Below, one piece after another: positions 48,088 through 51,891 of a stretch of 51,891 bases of DNA. The translations under genes were made by a program, and so were the position numbers. This DNA comes from Gracilibacteraceae bacterium (GTDB taxonomy: Bacteria; Bacillota; Desulfitobacteriia; Desulfitobacteriales; Syntrophobotulaceae). The DNA is taken from assembly GCA_031266805.1 (NCBI GenBank), contig JAISAH010000134.1, forward strand, positions 1-51,891, written 5' to 3'. The notes below the pieces were generated by a model that searched no databases, was not told the origin of the DNA, and worked only from the letters and a program-made list of their open reading frames with translations. How positions within the stretch are numbered: the first letter of the stretch is position 1; each line of letters begins with the position of its first letter.

Positions 48088-49650
48088 ATGAAAAATGTTC
48101 TCGGACGGGAATTTCCGGAATATATCGAGGGCTACGGTCAGGTAAAGCCCTTTATCGGCGCTTTTAGCAGCTATGGAGAGCGGAAGACGGTCGGCGCCAG
48201 ACGCCAAAGCGTAAAACCGGCGAGCCAGACGCCGCCCGGCGAGGCCAAGCTTTGCCAGAGCATAGAAGAAGTTTTTGACCGCGTCGGCGCCAGAGACGGC
48301 ATGACTTTTGGTTTTCATCATCATCTGCGCAACGGGGACTATGTCCTGAATCTCGTGATGAAAGCCGCGGCGGAGCGGGGGCTCAAGGATCTGCACGTGG
48401 CGGCCACAGGCATCTTCGGCTGTCACGGCCCCATAGTCGAATACATCAAATCCGGCGTCATCACCCAGATCTCCTGCAGCTACATCTCGCCCGGCCCGGT
48501 GGCCAAAGCCATCACGACCGGCCTTTTGCAAAAACCGGCCATCTTCCGCAGCCACGGCGGGCGGCCTCGCGCGATCGAAAGCGGCGACATGCACATAGAC
48601 GTGGCTTTTGCCGCCTCTCCCACCTGCGATCCTTACGGCAACGTCAACGGCACGCACGGCAAATCTGCCTGCGGCGTGCTTTCCTATATTTTCCCCGACA
48701 CGGAATACGCCGATTATGTGGTCGCCGTCACGGATAATCTCGTCGAGTACCCCGCGCCGCCGCCCATACAGATAACGCAGGAAAAAGTGGATTTTGTCCT
48801 CGTCGTCGACAGCATCGGCGACCCGGCCGGCATCGCCTCGGGAACGACGCGCGTGACCACGGATCCCATCGGGCTGCGCATCGCCGAGTCGGCCGCCGCG
48901 CTCTTGGACGAGGCCGGTTATATCAAAAACGGCATGTCGCTGCAAACGGGGGCGGGCGGCGCGTCGCTGGCCGTGGCCGCTTTTGTGCGGGAGCGTATGC
49001 TGGCCAATGGCGTGGTCGGCGCTTTCGGCGCGGGCGGCATAACGTCTTATTTTGTCCAAATGCTGAAAGAAGGGCTGCTCCGGGCGTTGTTCGACGTGCA
49101 GTGCTTTGATCTGGATTCGGTCAAATCCGCTGGGGAAAACCCCGCCCATATGCTGATGAGCGGTTCGCTTTACGGCAACCCACACAGCCGCGGCGCCGTC
49201 GTCAATAACCTCGACATCATGATCCTCGGCGCGACCGAGGTGGATCTGGATTTCAACGTCAACGTCGTCACCGGTTCCGACGGGACGATCATGGGCGCGT
49301 CCGGCGGGCATAACGACTGCTCGGCCGGCTCGAAGATCGCCATAGTCGTGTCCAATCTGCTGAAAGGCCGGCTCTGCATGGTGCGCGACCGCGTGACCAC
49401 TATCACTTCCCCCGGCGAAACGATCGACGTGCTGGTAACAGACCGCGGCATAGCCATAAACCCGCTGCGCAAGGATCTGTTGGAAAAATTAAAAGACTCG
49501 GATCTGCCCCTCACGGATATAAAAACGCTGAAGGAATTCGGGGAAAACCTGACCGGCAAACCCGACACGATCGAGTTCACGGATAAAATCGTCGCCGTGG
49601 TCGAATACCGCGACGGCACAGTGATAGACGTAGTGCGCCAGCCCAAGTAA
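48088..49650 (+). CDS. citF: Citrate lyase alpha subunit (CoA/ACP transferase) CitF
   Basis: 520-residue CitF, near the family length and apparently complete. Conserved stretches include TFGFHHHLRNGDYVLNLVM, AATGIFGCHGPIVEYI, SHGGRPRAIESGDMHIDVAF, NVNGTHGKSACG, LQTGAGGASLAVAAFV and TGSDGTIMGASGGHND. The protein swaps citrate for acetate on the acyl carrier arm in normal citrate lyase. As the partner CitD lacks its arm-bearing serine, CitF may instead work as a free CoA transferase. Last gene of the operon, with a hairpin terminator 27 bases after the stop. Confidence 0.92.
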   Translation: MKNVLGREFPEYIEGYGQVKPFIGAFSSYGERKTVGARRQSVKPASQTPPGEAKLCQSIEEVFDRVGARDGMTFGFHHHLRNGDYVLNLVMKAAAERGLKDLHVAATGIFGCHGPIVEYIKSGVITQISCSYISPGPVAKAITTGLLQKPAIFRSHGGRPRAIESGDMHIDVAFAASPTCDPYGNVNGTHGKSACGVLSYIFPDTEYADYVVAVTDNLVEYPAPPPIQITQEKVDFVLVVDSIGDPAGIASGTTRVTTDPIGLRIAESAAALLDEAGYIKNGMSLQTGAGGASLAVAAFVRERMLANGVVGAFGAGGITSYFVQMLKEGLLRALFDVQCFDLDSVKSAGENPAHMLMSGSLYGNPHSRGAVVNNLDIMILGATEVDLDFNVNVVTGSDGTIMGASGGHNDCSAGSKIAIVVSNLLKGRLCMVRDRVTTITSPGETIDVLVTDRGIAINPLRKDLLEKLKDSDLPLTDIKTLKEFGENLTGKPDTIEFTDKIVAVVEYRDGTVIDVVRQPK

Positions 49651-49677
49651 GACAGTTCCCATTTAATGGGAATAAGT

Positions 49678-49719
49678 AACCCGCGTGAACACTGTGTTTA
49701 CGCGGGTTTGCTCTTTTAC
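49678..49719 (+). terminator. cit operon terminator
   Basis: 14-bp stem (AACCCGCGTGAACA with TGTTTACGCGGGTT, one G-U pair) and three-base loop, followed by TGCTCTTTT. A smaller TTCCCATTTAATGGGAA hairpin precedes it. Confidence 0.85.
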
Positions 49720-49747
49720 AGACCTGTTATACGAAGTTGCCCCCGTT

Positions 49748-50365
49748 CTATACTTTTATACCAGTTAATGAAATAATATTTTCTTTAAAATCCTGGTATT
49801 CAGTTCCTTTTGTTGAAACCAGTTGGGACATTATATAGAATTTATTAGTTGTAGGTGATTCCTTTTTTGCTGTTTCTATATCCATACGATCCACATTTAC
49901 AACTGTCCAACATTCTACATAACCGTTTTGTTTTGCTTTTTGATGACTTTTTTCTGCTTCTCCAACACGATTGTGTATGTTTGAAAAATCTTTACCACCT
50001 TTTACTTCGATGGCGACAATATTTCTATAATGATTTTTACCAATTTCTTCTCGTATTACAATATCCGGGTCTGATGCAAATTCTATTAAGACTTTTCTAT
50101 CAGCCGCGTTTGTGATAGTAATTTTACTTTTATTAGACTCTGAAGCGGTTATTGATTTTTCCACAATGGTATGTATAATATTAAAAACATCTATAATTCC
50201 GGCAGTACCTTTTTCTACATTGGCAGCACCTCTTAATTGAGGTCCAATGGTTAATAGAGTAAGATCATCAATGAATTTACTGTTTAGGTTTTCTGAAGAT
50301 AATTCTTCCGCTAGCGGGAGTTTACAAGTTAACCCATCGCAAATCCACATAAACCTTGCAATCAA
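49748..50365 (-). CDS. XcyI-like type II restriction endonuclease, N-terminally truncated by an IS
   Basis: 205 residues, AT-rich. The region ASDPDIVIREE followed by IVAIEVKGGKDFSNIHN fits a PD-(D/E)xK nuclease core (Asp, then Glu-x-Lys), and NRVGEAEKSHQKAKQNG and ECWTVVNV resemble XcyI/Cfr9I-type enzymes that cut CCCGGG. Such enzymes are over 300 residues, so about a third is missing. The first about 15 residues (MIARFMWICDGLTCK) are coded by sequence that looks like the end of the adjacent IS. No methyltransferase partner is in the window; it may lie beyond the IS. Probably inactive. Confidence 0.6.
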   Translation of the reverse strand: MIARFMWICDGLTCKLPLAEELSSENLNSKFIDDLTLLTIGPQLRGAANVEKGTAGIIDVFNIIHTIVEKSITASESNKSKITITNAADRKVLIEFASDPDIVIREEIGKNHYRNIVAIEVKGGKDFSNIHNRVGEAEKSHQKAKQNGYVECWTVVNVDRMDIETAKKESPTTNKFYIMSQLVSTKGTEYQDFKENIISLTGIKV

Positions 50366-51891
50366 AGGGATTCAGAGGCTATATCCCTGATTACCTAACT
50401 GTATTTTTGTTTGAGATCATAGGCTGCCTCAATAGCCTGAGCAATCTCACTGCCACGGATAAAAGATTCTATCTTTTCAGGATGTTCAATATCCCCTAAA
50501 AAAGTTGTTACCTTCTTGATCCTTGACATCTCATTGATCAATTGATCAATAGTTATCCGGATGCTCTTTGCCGAAAGCTCTTTCACGAGAAGGCAGCACA
50601 AACGATATGCCAAGACGCAAGTGAACATATGAATCCGGATTTGAGTGTCTGTCCAATGAAAAATTGGTCTTACAGTCAAATGCTTGGAGTCTTTCATTTG
50701 CCGAAACGCATGTTCCACATGCCATGCGCTGCGATATGCGCATATAATTTCTTCATTGGAAAAATCGTCTCGATCTGTAAACAAAGCCGTCTTACCCAGA
50801 GTTTCCTCTCGGATACGCTCCAAGACCTCGCAAGATGCCCCGAAAGTTAAATATAACTTATTGTCACTTTCAATAACCTCATAGCTGAAGATATTCTTCA
50901 TATATTCCACTTTCAAAATGTCCTCCACTGCCTTTGTTACACTATCGCATGTTGGCTTCCTCCCCTTTACGATCTCGCCTCTGGCGCGTTTCATCAGTTT
51001 CTCCTGAAGCTCCAACAACTTGCCTGCCGTCTTTTCGCGGTTAAGCAAAATCCCCTGCATTTGCCCTTTCTCAAGTTCCGGATTGTACACTATGACGGCA
51101 CTTACCTTTTGCCCATAAACGTCAACGCTCATGCGGTAAGCGGATTGACCAGCCAAGGAATCGCCTGATAACGGAGTATATTCTGTTTTGCTGATCGCCC
51201 ACAATTCAGATGCTTGATTCTTCTTTAGTCCGCCAACGTAATGTAAAGGACAATCACCGGACGTCAACAGTTCGATATTATCTTCTGAATTATTACCACG
51301 GTCGAATATCACCGTTACATCAGTCCTTTTACCAGTCAAAGCTTGACAACGGGTCTTTAACCTCTTCATCATGACGGCAAACTCCTTTGTGTCGTGCATG
51401 TTTCCGGGATAAGTCTCATGAATAAGCGGAATAGAGAAGTCCGGGGATACCATGAGGGACATGGCGACAATGCGCAGGTCGTTCCGTTTCTCCTTGTTGT
51501 GTCCACGTTTGGGGAGTTCACAGTTCTGCATTGTATCAATAAAAGTGAAAAAGTTCGTAGCATCATAGATCAAATGGGAAGTATCTATATCATAGACATC
51601 AAGCATTTTTGACAAGATTGCGTCTTCTATCGCCTCAATGTTCGCTTCTGAAATTTTGCTGGTATTATTCCAGAAATTCTGGGGAGTGAAACTTGTCGGT
51701 CTTATCCCCGTCAAGCATGGAAGACATGTATTGGCGTACCACTCCCCGAGTCCCTTAGTAGAAGACGGAGCGACAGCACGGTTTATAGGGGTGTAGATAT
51801 TTTTAGCTGGTAAAATGGGAACGCATGAATTGTAAATCTCTGGGAGGAATTGCACATCATTTTGGTATTTGCCTGCAACTGTTGTAATACC
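50330..51891 (-). mobile_element. IS1634-like insertion sequence, partial at window edge
   Basis: A single transposase gene fills the element; the left boundary lies between about 50300 and 50394, where the truncated endonuclease sequence gives way to non-coding DNA (GGATTTGCGATGGGTTAA on the minus strand is a candidate end). The right end lies beyond the window, so terminal repeats and target duplication cannot be checked. Confidence 0.7.
50395..51891 (-). CDS. IS1634-family (IS4 group) DDE transposase, 5' end outside window
   Basis: At least 498 residues. The catalytic triad regions are visible: LIYDATNFFTFID (first Asp), VTVIFDRGNNSEDN (second Asp), and YRSAWHVEHAFRQMKDSKHL (Glu with the Y-x-R/K pattern), followed by VRPIFHWTDTQIRIHMFTCV, as in IS1634-type transposases. 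The frame stays open to the last base of the window (GITTVAGKYQNDVQFLPE), so the GTG at 51855 is not the true start. No frameshift seen; the element may be active. It interrupts the XcyI-like gene. Confidence 0.88.
   Translation of the reverse strand, partial: GITTVAGKYQNDVQFLPEIYNSCVPILPAKNIYTPINRAVAPSSTKGLGEWYANTCLPCLTGIRPTSFTPQNFWNNTSKISEANIEAIEDAILSKMLDVYDIDTSHLIYDATNFFTFIDTMQNCELPKRGHNKEKRNDLRIVAMSLMVSPDFSIPLIHETYPGNMHDTKEFAVMMKRLKTRCQALTGKRTDVTVIFDRGNNSEDNIELLTSGDCPLHYVGGLKKNQASELWAISKTEYTPLSGDSLAGQSAYRMSVDVYGQKVSAVIVYNPELEKGQMQGILLNREKTAGKLLELQEKLMKRARGEIVKGRKPTCDSVTKAVEDILKVEYMKNIFSYEVIESDNKLYLTFGASCEVLERIREETLGKTALFTDRDDFSNEEIICAYRSAWHVEHAFRQMKDSKHLTVRPIFHWTDTQIRIHMFTCVLAYRLCCLLVKELSAKSIRITIDQLINEMSRIKKVTTFLGDIEHPEKIESFIRGSEIAQAIEAAYDLKQKYS

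Overview
The window looks like a piece of the chromosome of a GC-rich anaerobic Bacillota (Clostridia-like) bacterium. Signs of this are an IreB/RuvX/DUF1292 cluster next to alaS, a Rex redox repressor, cell-wall-binding type 2 (CWB2) repeats, Etf and iron-sulfur electron-transfer operons, a hydrogen-sensor gene, and frequent TTG/GTG starts with good Shine-Dalgarno sites. No 16S or similar marker is present, so the genus cannot be named.

Layout. 1-357: repeat or IS-like debris. 358-1713: trmD and rimM (minus strand). 1788-5822: a glcF-glcE-glcD-like 2-hydroxyacid oxidase operon (minus). 5959-7729: split transketolase (minus). 7827-9067: hpt and rpe (plus). 9094-12865: alaS, ireB and ruvX, the last joined in frame to a DUF1292 gene (minus). 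13026-13177: tRNA-Asn and tRNA-Met. 13247-13444: an orphan VapB-like antitoxin. 13653-15445: rex and a SpoIIE-type phosphatase. 15684-19799: etfB, ferredoxin-etfA and a membrane iron-sulfur oxidoreductase resembling the EtfAB:menaquinone oxidoreductase of syntrophs. 20198-27397: a cobalamin riboswitch followed by two secreted DUF4430 (transcobalamin-like) proteins, the larger one anchored to the wall by CWB2 repeats. 27504-29520: a HydS-like sensory [FeFe]-hydrogenase under two overlapping Rex-type operators, then a scar made of a phosphatase tail joined to a HydA fragment. 29594-30524: an AT-rich nucleotidyltransferase pair. 30690-34140: a NifH-NifD-like fusion and a divergent NifK-like partner. 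34185-42998: a second cobalamin riboswitch, an SseB-like gene, an unknown frameshifted gene, and a very large BspA-LRR/DUF4430/CWB2 surface protein that is also frameshifted. 43259-46012: cobO, pgsA, rimO and a small coiled-coil gene (minus). 46041-47031: a HEPN-MNT module held between two perfect 99-bp direct repeats. 47083-49650: citD, citE and citF. 49748-51891: an IS1634-like element that has cut into an XcyI-like restriction endonuclease gene.

How it fits together. The core genes describe a fermentative or syntrophic redox lifestyle: Rex sensing of NADH/NAD+, 2-hydroxyacid oxidation, Etf-linked electron flow into a membrane quinone pool, and the remains of a hydrogenase operon. The most distinctive part is 20-43 kb. 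Two cobalamin riboswitches there each precede genes for secreted or wall-anchored proteins carrying the transcobalamin-like DUF4430 domain, a nitrogenase-like gene pair lies between them, and cobO (corrinoid adenosyltransferase) follows. My working hypothesis is a corrinoid-responsive surface capture system. The link to the nitrogenase-like enzyme rests on position only. Defence and toxin-antitoxin cargo, repeats, an IS, and several frameshifts in homopolymer runs show that the second half of the window is plastic.
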